64,000 bases of DNA from NCBI RefSeq assembly GCF_004127445.1, contig NZ_QEXM01000045.1, positions 62,001 through 126,000 of the forward strand, in the 5' to 3' direction. Below the pieces are notes generated by a model that was not told the DNA's origin, did no database searches, and saw nothing but the letters and a program-made list of their open reading frames with translations. This document shows, piece by piece, positions 37,091 to 45,668 of the stretch (positions are counted from its first letter, which is position 1; every line of letters starts with the position of its first letter). The DNA comes from Streptomyces alfalfae (GTDB taxonomy: Bacteria > Actinomycetota > Actinomycetes > Streptomycetales > Streptomycetaceae). The position numbers and the translations under genes were made by a program.

Positions 37091-38146
37091 TTGCGCGTAC
37101 TGCTCACCGGACACCAGGGCTATCTGGGCACCGTGATGGCCCCGGTCCTCGCGGCCGCCGGGCACGAGGTCGTCGGTCTCGACGCCGGCCTGTTCGCCGA
37201 CTGCGTCCTCGGCCCCTCCCCAAGCTCTTCGAGCAGGGGATATTCCGTGCCCGCGGACCCGCCGGGACACCGGGTGGACCTGCGCGACGTCACCGCCGAA
37301 CACGTGGCCGGGGTGGACGCCGTGATCCACCTGGCGGCCCTGTCCAACGACCCGCTGGGGTCGCTGGCGCCGGAACTCACCTACGACATCAACCACCACG
37401 CGTCCGTACGCCTCGCCCGGCTGGCCCGCGACGCGGGGGTGCGGCGCTTCCTGTACGCGTCCACCTGCTCGGTGTACGGCGCCGCCGGCGGGGGCGGCCT
37501 GGTGGGCGAGGACGCGCCGCTGCGCCCCGTCACGCCGTACGCGGAGTCCAAGGTGCGGGTGGAGGACGACCTGCACGAGCTGGCGGACGGCGACTTCAGC
37601 CCGGTCTACATGCGCAACGCCACCGCCTTCGGCCACTCGCCCCGGCTGCGCGCCGACATCGTGCTGAACAACCTGGTGGGCCACGCCCTCCTGTCCGGCG
37701 AGGTGCTCGTGATGTCCGACGGCACGCCCTGGCGCCCGCTGGTGCACGCCGCCGACATCGCGCGCGCCTTCACCGCCGCGCTCGACGCGCCGCGGGAGGC
37801 GGTGCACGACCGGGCGTTCAACATCGGCAGCGAGACCAACAACGTCACGGTCGCCGAGATCGCCGAGCAGGTCGCGGAGGCGGTGTCCGGCTCCAAGGTG
37901 GTGATCACCGGGGAGACGGGGGCCGACCCGCGGTCCTACCGGGTGGACTTCTCCCGGTTCCGCGCCGCGATCGAGGGCTTCGACTGCGAGTGGACGGTGA
38001 AGCGGGGCGCGCTCGAACTCGCCGACGCCTACCGGACGCACGGGCTGACCAAGGAGGACTTCGAGCAGCGCTTCACCCGCCTCGCCGTGCTGCGCGCGGC
38101 CTCCGAGGCGGGCGCCGTCGACGACACCCTGCGGTGGCGCCGGTGA
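37091..38146 (+). CDS. NAD-dependent nucleotide-sugar epimerase/dehydratase
   Basis: Extended SDR of 351 aa: VLLTGHQGYLGTVMAPVL (the usual GxxGxxG is altered to GHQGYLG), HLAALSNDP, catalytic STCSVYG and Y-x3-K as YAESK. It acts on an NDP-sugar, plausibly the CDP-sugar made two genes upstream. The start is a TTG four bases after the deacetylase stop. Similar epimerases with GHQGYLG accompany SAM-methyltransferase and cytidylyltransferase genes in other exopolysaccharide loci. Confidence 0.85.
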   Translation: MRVLLTGHQGYLGTVMAPVLAAAGHEVVGLDAGLFADCVLGPSPSSSSRGYSVPADPPGHRVDLRDVTAEHVAGVDAVIHLAALSNDPLGSLAPELTYDINHHASVRLARLARDAGVRRFLYASTCSVYGAAGGGGLVGEDAPLRPVTPYAESKVRVEDDLHELADGDFSPVYMRNATAFGHSPRLRADIVLNNLVGHALLSGEVLVMSDGTPWRPLVHAADIARAFTAALDAPREAVHDRAFNIGSETNNVTVAEIAEQVAEAVSGSKVVITGETGADPRSYRVDFSRFRAAIEGFDCEWTVKRGALELADAYRTHGLTKEDFEQRFTRLAVLRAASEAGAVDDTLRWRR

Positions 38147-39417
38147 CCACGACGGGCGAGCGGATGCACGCGCTGGTGGAGCGGCTGTACCCGCTGTGCC
38201 GGAGCATCACCGGGGACGGCGTGCGCGCCACCCTGGAGATCGTCGACGAGTACGTGCCGCTCCAGGTGCACGAGGTGCCGACCGGGACGCAGGTCCTCGA
38301 CTGGACGGTGCCGCAGGAGTGGAACATCCGGGACGCGTACATCGCCGACGCGTCGGGCCACCGCGTCGTCGACTTCGCCGCGTCCAGCCTGCACGTGCTC
38401 GGCTACAGCGTGCCGGTGTCGGCGACCATGCCGCTGGCCGAACTCCGCGCGCATCTGCACACCCTGCCGGACCACCCGTCCTGGGTGCCGTACCGCACCA
38501 GCTACTACCGGCCGGAGTGGGGGTTCTGCCTGGCCCAGGAGACCCTGGACGCGCTGCCGGACGGCGAGTACGAGGTGCGGGTCGACTCCACCCTCGCCGA
38601 CGGCCACCTCACCTACGCCGAGCACGTCGTCCCCGGGCAGGTCCCCGACGAGGTGATCGTCTCCTGTCACGTCTGCCACCCGTCGCTGGCCAACGACAAC
38701 CTGGCCGGCATCGCGGTGGCAACGTTCCTCGCGCGGGCGCTGGCGGAGCGCACGCCGTATTACACCTACCGGTTCATCTTCGCGCCCGGCACCATCGGGG
38801 CGATCACCTGGCTGGCCAGGAACAGGGAGCGGGTGGACCGGGTCAAGCACGGCCTGGTGCTGGCCTGCGCGGGCGACCGGGGGCACCTCACGTACAAGCG
38901 GAGCAGGCGCGGTGACGCGGAGATCGACCGGGTGATGCGACACGTGCTCCGCACCTCCGAACGCCCGCACGACGTCATTGAGTTCACCCCGTACGGGTAC
39001 GACGAGCGGCAGTACTGCTCGCCCGGGTTCGACCTCGGCGTGGGCTCGCTCAGCCGGACGCCGTACGCCGGCTACCCCGAGTACCACACCTCGGCGGACG
39101 ATCCCGGCTTCGTCTCCCCGGAGGCGATGGAGGACACGCTCGCCGTCTGCCGCGAGGCGTTCGCCGTGCTCGACCGCAACCGGCGGTACGTCAACCTCAG
39201 CCCGTACGGCGAACCGCAGTTGGGCCGGCGCGGTCTGTACGACGCGCTCGGTGGCCGCAGTGACACCCAGCAGGCCCAGATGGCCATGCTCTGGGTGCTC
39301 AGCCTCTCCGACGGCGAGCACGGCCTGCTGGACGTCGCCGAGCGGTCCGGGCTGCCGTTCGACACCGTCGCCGCCGCGGCCGACGCCCTGCGCGACGCCG
39401 GGCTGATCAAGGCGTGA
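38143..39417 (+). CDS. DUF4910-family, M28 aminopeptidase-like protein
   Basis: Protein of 424 aa with an M28-like core: SCHVCHPSLANDNLAGIA (metal-ligand region, H and D), FAPGTIGAITWLARN and EYHTSADDPGF. The C-terminal 70 residues form a winged-helix-like segment (QMAMLWVLSLSDGEHGLLDVAERSGL). It carries the markers of the DUF4910 family, usually found inside glycan loci, whose biochemical role is not established to my knowledge. It may hydrolyse an amide or peptide bond on a modified sugar. The GTG start overlaps the epimerase stop. Confidence 0.8.
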   Translation: MTTTGERMHALVERLYPLCRSITGDGVRATLEIVDEYVPLQVHEVPTGTQVLDWTVPQEWNIRDAYIADASGHRVVDFAASSLHVLGYSVPVSATMPLAELRAHLHTLPDHPSWVPYRTSYYRPEWGFCLAQETLDALPDGEYEVRVDSTLADGHLTYAEHVVPGQVPDEVIVSCHVCHPSLANDNLAGIAVATFLARALAERTPYYTYRFIFAPGTIGAITWLARNRERVDRVKHGLVLACAGDRGHLTYKRSRRGDAEIDRVMRHVLRTSERPHDVIEFTPYGYDERQYCSPGFDLGVGSLSRTPYAGYPEYHTSADDPGFVSPEAMEDTLAVCREAFAVLDRNRRYVNLSPYGEPQLGRRGLYDALGGRSDTQQAQMAMLWVLSLSDGEHGLLDVAERSGLPFDTVAAAADALRDAGLIKA

Positions 39418-40712
39418 CACGGATGACCACCGGGGGGAAGCAGACGACGGCGCCGGCCGGCTCCGCCAAGCGGGCCCTGGCCGGCCGGCTGTCCTGGGGG
39501 CTCGCGGACCAGGCGGCCTCCAGCCTGTCCAACTTCGCGGTGGGCGTCTACGTGGCCCGGTCGCTCGGGGTGACCGCGTTCGGCGTGTTCAGCCTGGCCT
39601 GGGTGACGTACGGCCTGGTGCTGAACGTCTCCCGCGGCCTCGGCACCGACCCGCTCATGGTGCGCTTCAGCGGTGTGCCGGAGGCGTCGTGGCGCGGGGC
39701 GGCGGCCCGCGCGTCGGGCACCGCGCTCGGCGTCGGCGCCGCCCTCGGCGCGGTGTCCGTGGTGGCCGGGCTGGGTCTCGGCGGCCGAGCGGGGCTCGCG
39801 TTCGCCTGCCTCGGCGTCGTCCTGCCGGGGCTGCTGCTCCAGGACGCCTGGCGGTTCGCGTTCTTCGCCGCGGGGACCGGGCGCAAGGCGTTCGTCAACG
39901 ACGTCGTGTGGGGCGTCGCGCTCGTCCCCGCCCTGGTCGTCGCGGCCCGCGTCGGCAGCGTGGCCGCCTTCGTGCTCGCCTGGGGCGGCTCCGCCGCGGT
40001 GGCCGCCGCGTACGGCTGCTTCCAGTCCGGCATCCGGCCCCGGGCGAGCGGGGCGCGCGTGTGGCTCCGCGACCACCGCGACCTCGGCTCCCGGTACCTG
40101 GTGGAGAACGTCAGCAACAGCGGCGCCGCCCAACTGCGGGCCTACGGGCTCGGCGCGATCGTCGGGGTCGGCGCGGTGGGGGTGATCCGGGGCGCCGAAC
40201 TGCTGCTCGGCCCGTTCATGGCCGTGCTGATGGGCCTCTCCCTGGTCACCGTCGCGGAGGCGGCCCGGGTGCTGCGGCGCGACCCGCACCGCCTCGGCAG
40301 GTTCTGCCTCCTGCTCGGCGGCGCGCAGGCCGCCGCCGCACTGCTCTGGGGCACGGCCCTGCTGCTCGTGCCCGACCGGCTCGGCGAGCTGGTGCTCGGC
40401 GGCGTCTGGAGCGCCGCCGCCGAGCTCATCGTTCCGGTCACGCTCGGCGTCGCGGGCGCGGGCCTCGGCACCGGCGCGGCGGCCGGGCTCCGCGCGCTCG
40501 GCGCGGCCGGCCGCAGCCTGCGCAGCCAGCTGTTCGCCTCCGTCTGCTACGTCGGCGGCGGGCTCGGCGGCGCGGCCGCGGCCGGCACGGTCGGCTCGGC
40601 CTGGGGCGTGGCCGCGGCGACCGTGTGCGGCTCGGCCGTGTGGTGGCTGCACCTGTGGTCCGCCCTGCGCGAGCGCCCCCGAAACCCCGTCAGTGAAGAA
40701 GGGACATCATGA
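39414..40712 (+). CDS. Wzx-type polysaccharide flippase
   Basis: Membrane protein of 432 aa with about 12 helices, starting with a soluble 25-residue tail then LSWGLADQAASSLSNFAVGVYVARSLG, typical of the MATE/MOP-superfamily oligosaccharide flippases. It would move lipid-linked repeat units across the cytoplasmic membrane to the polymerase. The GTG start overlaps the preceding stop. Composition is dominated by Ala, Val, Leu and Gly. Confidence 0.82.
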   Translation: MTRMTTGGKQTTAPAGSAKRALAGRLSWGLADQAASSLSNFAVGVYVARSLGVTAFGVFSLAWVTYGLVLNVSRGLGTDPLMVRFSGVPEASWRGAAARASGTALGVGAALGAVSVVAGLGLGGRAGLAFACLGVVLPGLLLQDAWRFAFFAAGTGRKAFVNDVVWGVALVPALVVAARVGSVAAFVLAWGGSAAVAAAYGCFQSGIRPRASGARVWLRDHRDLGSRYLVENVSNSGAAQLRAYGLGAIVGVGAVGVIRGAELLLGPFMAVLMGLSLVTVAEAARVLRRDPHRLGRFCLLLGGAQAAAALLWGTALLLVPDRLGELVLGGVWSAAAELIVPVTLGVAGAGLGTGAAAGLRALGAAGRSLRSQLFASVCYVGGGLGGAAAAGTVGSAWGVAAATVCGSAVWWLHLWSALRERPRNPVSEEGTS

Positions 40713-41665
40713 CCGCCCACCCCCGGTTGAGCATCGGCCTGCCCGTGTACAACGGCGAGGAGTACCTCGCCGAGTCGCTCGACGCCCTCCTCGGCCAGAC
40801 GTACACGGACTTCGAGCTGGTCATCACCGACAACGCCTCGACCGACGGAACACAGGAGATCTGCCGCGCGTACGCCGCGCGCGACGCGCGCGTCCGCTAC
40901 CTCCGGCTGTCCCGGAACATCGGCGCCGCGCCCAACCACAACTACGTGTTCACGCAGTGCCGCGGTGAGCTGTTCAAGTGGGCCTCGCACGACGACCTGT
41001 ACGCCCGCGACCTGCTGCGGCGCTGCGTCGACGCGCTGGACGAACGGCCCGACGTGATCCTCGCCCACGCCGACCAGGCGGTCATCGACGCCGACGGCAA
41101 GGTGAAGGTCCCCTACGAGTACACGCTCGCCACCGACTCGCCGCGCGCGCCCGAACGCTTCCGCAGCATGCTCTTCGAGCCCGGCGGCGACGACTTCTAC
41201 GGGGTGATGCGGGCCGACGTGCTGCGCCGGGTGAAGCCGCACGGCAGCTACCACCACGCGGACCGCACGTTCGTCGCCGAGATCGGCCTGCACGGGCCCT
41301 TCCACCAGGTGCCCGAGCTGCTGTACTTCCGCCGCGACCACCCCACGCGCGCCGAGCGGGCCAACCCTTCCAAGCGCTCCCGCTGCGTCAACCTGGACCC
41401 GCGCAGGGCGGGCCCGCTGCACCCCACGCCCCGGCTGCTCGCCGAGTACGTCGGGGGCTTCGTGTCGGCGGTGCGGCGGGCGCCGCTGTCCTCCGCCGAC
41501 CGGCGCGCGTGCTACGGCCACCTGGCCATGTGGATGGCGAGCCGGGCCCGGCCCGGCGCCGGCGAGCGCGTCGAGGACCGCGCCCCGGCGGACCCGGCCC
41601 TGCTCACCGTCTCCCTCGACGACCTCGTCGCCGGCCGCGCGGACCGCCACGGGAGGCAGCCGTGA
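40709..41665 (+). CDS. GT2-family glycosyltransferase
   Basis: GT-A fold glycosyltransferase of 318 aa: RLSIGLPVYNGEEYLAESLDALLGQTY at the N-terminus, VITDNASTDGT and a degenerate DXD as WASHDDLY (residues ~91-98). It adds one sugar on the cytoplasmic face. It is coupled to the flippase gene by a 4-base overlap, with GAAGAAGGGA upstream of the ATG. Confidence 0.87.
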   Translation: MTAHPRLSIGLPVYNGEEYLAESLDALLGQTYTDFELVITDNASTDGTQEICRAYAARDARVRYLRLSRNIGAAPNHNYVFTQCRGELFKWASHDDLYARDLLRRCVDALDERPDVILAHADQAVIDADGKVKVPYEYTLATDSPRAPERFRSMLFEPGGDDFYGVMRADVLRRVKPHGSYHHADRTFVAEIGLHGPFHQVPELLYFRRDHPTRAERANPSKRSRCVNLDPRRAGPLHPTPRLLAEYVGGFVSAVRRAPLSSADRRACYGHLAMWMASRARPGAGERVEDRAPADPALLTVSLDDLVAGRADRHGRQP

Positions 41666-42927
41666 CCGCCGCCCGCGTGGGGGTGTTCGGGCTGCTCGGC
41701 TCCGGCAACCTCGGCAACGACGGGTCGCTCGAAGCCGTCCTCGGCTACCTCCGCGCCGCGCACCCGGAGGCGTCCGTGGACGCGCTGTGCGGCGGCCCCG
41801 AGGCCGTCACGGCCCGCTACCGGATACCCGCGACGCGGCTGCACTGGTACCGCGGCGAGTACCGCACGGCGTCGCGCGCGGGCTCGATCGCGGGCAAGGG
41901 CCTCGGCAAAGTCGTCGACGCCTTCCGCACCGCCGCCTGGGTGCGCCGGCACGACGTGGTGATCGTGCCGGGCATGGGCGTCCTCGAAGCCACGCTGCCG
42001 CTGCGGCCGTGGGGCTTCCCGTACGCGCTGTTCCTTCTCTGCGCCTCCGGCCGCCTCTTCGGCACGCGGGTCGCGCTGGTCGGCGTGGGCGCCGCCCCGA
42101 TCGAGAACCGGCCGACCCGGACCCTGGTGCGCTGGTCGGCGCGGCTCGCCGCCTACCGCTCGTACCGGGACACCCTGTCCCGCGACGCGATGCGGGAGAT
42201 GGGCGTGGACACCGCGCGGGACGAGGTCTACCCGGACCTCGCGTTCGCCCTGCCGGCGCCGGCGGCGGGCGGGCCCCGGGACGCGGAGGGGGCGCCGGAG
42301 GGGCCGGGCGCGGTCTGCGTCGGCGTCATGGCCTTCCACGGCGGCAACGCCGATCGCGCCCGCGCCGAGGAGATCCACGCGCGCTACCTCGAAGGGACGA
42401 CCCGCTTCGTACGGGCGCTGGCGGCGGACGGCAGGCCGGTCCGGCTCGTCACCGGCGACGGCGTCGACCGGGAGGTGGTCGACGCGATCCTCGACGCGGT
42501 GAGGTCGCCGCTGGTCACCGCCGCCGACGCGACGTCGCTCGCGGACCTGATGACGGAGATGGCGGCCGCCGACACCGTGGTGGCGACCCGGTACCACAAC
42601 CTCGTCTGCGCGCTGAAGGCCGGCACACCGACGCTGGCCCTCAGCTACGCGGCCAAGAGCGACGCGCTCATGGCGGGCATGGGCCTCGGCGCCTACTGCC
42701 ACCCGGCACGCGAGGTCGACGCCGACCGCCTCCTCGCGCAGTTCCGGTCGCTGGAGGCGCGATCGGCGGAGCTGCGGCGCACCCTCACGGAGCGGAACGC
42801 GACCGCCGCCCGTCGCCTCGCCGACCAGTTCACCGCCTTGACCGAGGCGCTGCTCCCGCCGCCCGCCACCGCCCACGCGCATGCCCCCCACACCGACACC
42901 ACCCACGCCCTGCGGGAGACCTCATGA
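41662..42927 (+). CDS. Polysaccharide pyruvyl transferase-family protein
   Basis: Protein of 421 aa with the family N-terminus VGVFGLLGSGNLGNDGSLEA, VIVPGMGVLE, YRSYRDTLSR and the conserved C-terminal VVATRYHNLVCALKAGTPTLALSY. The family uses phosphoenolpyruvate to place pyruvate ketals on sugars, giving the polymer negative charge. A His/Ala/Pro-rich tail of about 20 residues follows the domain. The GTG start overlaps the GT2 stop. Confidence 0.85.
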   Translation: MTAARVGVFGLLGSGNLGNDGSLEAVLGYLRAAHPEASVDALCGGPEAVTARYRIPATRLHWYRGEYRTASRAGSIAGKGLGKVVDAFRTAAWVRRHDVVIVPGMGVLEATLPLRPWGFPYALFLLCASGRLFGTRVALVGVGAAPIENRPTRTLVRWSARLAAYRSYRDTLSRDAMREMGVDTARDEVYPDLAFALPAPAAGGPRDAEGAPEGPGAVCVGVMAFHGGNADRARAEEIHARYLEGTTRFVRALAADGRPVRLVTGDGVDREVVDAILDAVRSPLVTAADATSLADLMTEMAAADTVVATRYHNLVCALKAGTPTLALSYAAKSDALMAGMGLGAYCHPAREVDADRLLAQFRSLEARSAELRRTLTERNATAARRLADQFTALTEALLPPPATAHAHAPHTDTTHALRETS

Positions 42928-43475
42928 AGGCGACCGAAGTCCCGGCGATCGCCGGCGCCCACCTCTTCGAGCCGACGCCGTACGCCGACGAACGCGGCTT
43001 CTTCTGCCGCACGTTCGACGCCGACGTGGTCCGCTCGGTGGGCCTCGACCCGCACGCCTTCCTCCAGGACAGCGTGTCCCGCTCCGCCCGTGGCGTGCTG
43101 CGCGGCATGCACCTGCGCTCGGGAGCGGGCGAGGCCAAGCTGGTGCGGTGCTCGTACGGGAAGATCTTCGACGTCGTCGTGGACCTGCGGCCCGACTCGC
43201 CGACGTACCTGGGCCGGGCCTACTACGAACTGTCCGACGAGACCCAGACGACCCTGTACATCCCCGCGGGCTGCGCGCACGGATTCCAGGCGCTGACCGA
43301 GACCGCCGACACCTCGTACCGGATCGACCGCCCGCACGATCCCGCCGAGGACGTCACGATCGCCTTCGACGACCCCGAACTGGCCATCCCCTGGCCACTT
43401 CCGGTCACCCTGATGTCCCAGCGGGACCGGGAGGCCCCGAGCCTCGCCGAGGCCCTGAAGCGCGCGGAGAGGTGA
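42924..43475 (+). CDS. dTDP-4-keto-sugar 3,5-epimerase-like protein (RmlC family)
   Basis: Cupin-fold epimerase of 183 aa: DERGFFCRTFD, GVLRGMHLR (catalytic His region), VVVDLRPDSPTYLG and PAGCAHGFQAL. It epimerises C3 and/or C5 of a 4-keto-6-deoxy sugar nucleotide. Partner RmlA/RmlB genes are not in the window, so substrate supply comes from elsewhere or from the CDP cassette upstream. Coupled to its neighbours by 4-base overlaps. Confidence 0.87.
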   Translation: MKATEVPAIAGAHLFEPTPYADERGFFCRTFDADVVRSVGLDPHAFLQDSVSRSARGVLRGMHLRSGAGEAKLVRCSYGKIFDVVVDLRPDSPTYLGRAYYELSDETQTTLYIPAGCAHGFQALTETADTSYRIDRPHDPAEDVTIAFDDPELAIPWPLPVTLMSQRDREAPSLAEALKRAER

Positions 43476-44824
43476 ACGACGTGACCACGCACGACGAAGA
43501 GGGCGCCGGAGCGTTCCCGCTGCCCCGGTCGCGCCAGGCGAACGAACGGCTGCACGCCATGGTCCCCGGCGGCGCGCACACCTACGCCAAGGGCGAGGAC
43601 CAGTACCCCGAGGACCTGGCCCCGGTCATCAGCCACGGGCGCGGCGCCCACGTGTGGGACGTCGACGGCAACCGCTATCTGGAGTACGGCTCCGGCCTGC
43701 GGTCGGTCAGCCTCGGCCACGCCCACCCGCGCGTCACCGAGGCGGTGCGCCGTGAACTCGGCCGCGGCGGCAACTTCGTTCGGCCGTCCATCGTGGAGGT
43801 CGACGCGGCGGAACGCTTCCTGGCCACCGTGCCGACCGCCGAGATGGTCAAGTTCGCGAAGAACGGCTCCGACGCCACCACCGCCGCGGTGCGCCTGGCC
43901 CGCGCCGTCACGGGGCGTCCGCGGGTGGCCCTCTGCGGTGACCACCCGTTCTTCTCCGTGGACGACTGGTTCATCGGCACCACGCCGATGTCCGCCGGCA
44001 TCCCGGCGGCGACCACCGACCTCACGGTGTCCTTCCCGTACGGAGACCTGGCCGCCACGGAGGAACTGCTCACCCGACACAAGGGCGAGGTCGCCTGCCT
44101 GCTCCTGGAACCCGCCACCCACACCGAGCCTCCGCCCGGCTACCTCGCCGGCCTGCGCGAACTGGCCGACCTGCACGGCTGCCTCCTGGTCTTCGACGAG
44201 ATGATCACCGGCCTGCGCTGGTCCGAGGCGGGCGCCCAGGGCCTGTACGGCGTCGTCCCCGACCTCTCGACGTTCGGCAAGGCGCTGGGCAACGGCTTCG
44301 CCGTCTCCGCGCTCGCCGGGCGCCGGGAGGTGATGGAGCGGGGCGGGCTGCGCCACTCCCACGACCGGGTGTTCCTGCTGTCCACCACGCACGGCGCGGA
44401 GACGCACTCCCTGGCCGCCGCGATGGCCGTGCTCGACACCTACGTCGAGGAGGGCGTCACGGCCCGGCTGCACGCGCTGGGCGAGCGGTTGGCGGCCGGG
44501 GTGCGCGACGTCGCGGCGGGCATGGGCGTCGGTGACCACCTCGTCGTGCGTGGCCGGGCCAGCAACCTGGTCTTCGCCACGCTGGACGAGCACCACCGGC
44601 CGTCGCAGGAGTACCGCACGCTGTTCCTGCGCCGCCTCATCGCGGGCGGGGTGCTGGCCCCGTCGTTCGTGGTGAGCAGCGCGCTCACCGAGGCCGACAT
44701 CGACCGCACCGTGGAGGTGGTGGCTCAGGCGTGCGCGGTGTACCGCAAGGCACTGGACGCGGCCGACCCCACGCCCTGGCTGGGCGGCCGACCGGTGAAG
44801 CCGGTCTTCCGGCGTATGGCGTGA
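43472..44824 (+). CDS. Class III PLP aminotransferase (glutamate-1-semialdehyde aminomutase-like)
   Basis: Fold-type I, class III aminotransferase family protein of 450 aa. HAMVPGGAHTYAKGEDQYPE and GSGLRSVSLGHAHP are at the N-terminal side, FDEMITGLRW holds the cofactor Asp, and STFGKALGNGF contains the PLP lysine. In sugar loci such proteins aminate or isomerise keto-sugars; true heme biosynthesis is unlikely given its operon. A GTG at 43481 is an alternative start. It is the last gene of the polysaccharide locus. Confidence 0.85.
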   Translation: MNDVTTHDEEGAGAFPLPRSRQANERLHAMVPGGAHTYAKGEDQYPEDLAPVISHGRGAHVWDVDGNRYLEYGSGLRSVSLGHAHPRVTEAVRRELGRGGNFVRPSIVEVDAAERFLATVPTAEMVKFAKNGSDATTAAVRLARAVTGRPRVALCGDHPFFSVDDWFIGTTPMSAGIPAATTDLTVSFPYGDLAATEELLTRHKGEVACLLLEPATHTEPPPGYLAGLRELADLHGCLLVFDEMITGLRWSEAGAQGLYGVVPDLSTFGKALGNGFAVSALAGRREVMERGGLRHSHDRVFLLSTTHGAETHSLAAAMAVLDTYVEEGVTARLHALGERLAAGVRDVAAGMGVGDHLVVRGRASNLVFATLDEHHRPSQEYRTLFLRRLIAGGVLAPSFVVSSALTEADIDRTVEVVAQACAVYRKALDAADPTPWLGGRPVKPVFRRMA

Positions 44825-44867
44825 CCGCTCACGAACACGGGGACGTCGAACAAGAGGTGACGGACGG

Positions 44868-45641
44868 TCAGCGCCGCGCCTGCCGGTGACCGGCGCCGGC
44901 CACCCGCCGCTCCGCCCGGTCAGTGGTGCGATCGGCGGTGCGGTCGACCAGCCACGCGGTCACCGGCACCACCGCCAGCGCGGCGCACAGGCCGCCGAGC
45001 GCGTCGGTCGGGTAGTGCGCGCTCAGGGCGACCTGCGCCCAGCCCATGGCGGCGCCGGCGACCAGCGCGGCGGTCAGCACGAGTGACACACCGGCCGCCC
45101 TGCCGAGGCCGAGCCGGCCGGTCACGAGCAGCGCCACCACGAGGGCGTACGCGGTGAGGAAGGCGGTGTGCCCGCTGGGGTAGGAGAGGTTGTCCGCGCC
45201 GTGGATGGTGCGCCCCACCAGGGGCTTGATGAGCATCGTCGCCCCCACGGCCACGCAGACGGCGGCGCCGACGAACACCGCGGCGCGGAGCCACCGCAGC
45301 AGCAGGCACCCCGTCACGGCGGCCAGGACCAGCACCGCCGCTCCGGCGGGCTCTCCCAGGAAGTCCGTGGCCAGCGCGGCGTACCGCCACGGCGGCCGCA
45401 CACTGTCCGCCGTCGGCTGGACGAACCACCGGTCCACCGTGCCCGACTGGCTGTGCCCGGCGTACATGACGCCGAGCACGACGACCACCAGGGCGGCGAG
45501 GGCCGCGACCGACCCGAGCCACGGGCGCAGCGACGACGGCAGCACCGGGGACGCCGGCCGCCCGGTCACGGGCCCACCGCGCCCGGCCGCCCCGCGCCGA
45601 CACGGGCCGCCCGGCAGTTGCGACACACGTCCCCCACTCAC
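44868..45641 (-). CDS. PAP2-family membrane phosphatase
   Basis: Membrane protein of 257 aa with six hydrophobic helices. The phosphatase motifs are KPLVGR (shortened first motif), SYPSGHTAF and SAHYPTDALGG, the last carrying the catalytic His and Asp. It may dephosphorylate undecaprenyl diphosphate or another lipid phosphate. It is convergent with the exopolysaccharide operon (43 nt from its end), so it could recycle the carrier lipid, but it is not in that operon. The GTG start is uncertain; internal GTGs near residues 6 and 25 are possible. Confidence 0.82.
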   Translation of the reverse strand: MSGGRVSQLPGGPCRRGAAGRGGPVTGRPASPVLPSSLRPWLGSVAALAALVVVVLGVMYAGHSQSGTVDRWFVQPTADSVRPPWRYAALATDFLGEPAGAAVLVLAAVTGCLLLRWLRAAVFVGAAVCVAVGATMLIKPLVGRTIHGADNLSYPSGHTAFLTAYALVVALLVTGRLGLGRAAGVSLVLTAALVAGAAMGWAQVALSAHYPTDALGGLCAALAVVPVTAWLVDRTADRTTDRAERRVAGAGHRQARR

Positions 45642-45668
45642 TCTCCCCCGGCCCCTGTCCGCGCCAGC

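Noticed and set aside
43472..44824. Heme-pathway glutamate-1-semialdehyde aminomutase (hemL)
   Set aside because: The fold matches, but the gene is stop-start coupled to sugar-modifying genes and far from any heme genes. A sugar aminotransferase role is more likely.
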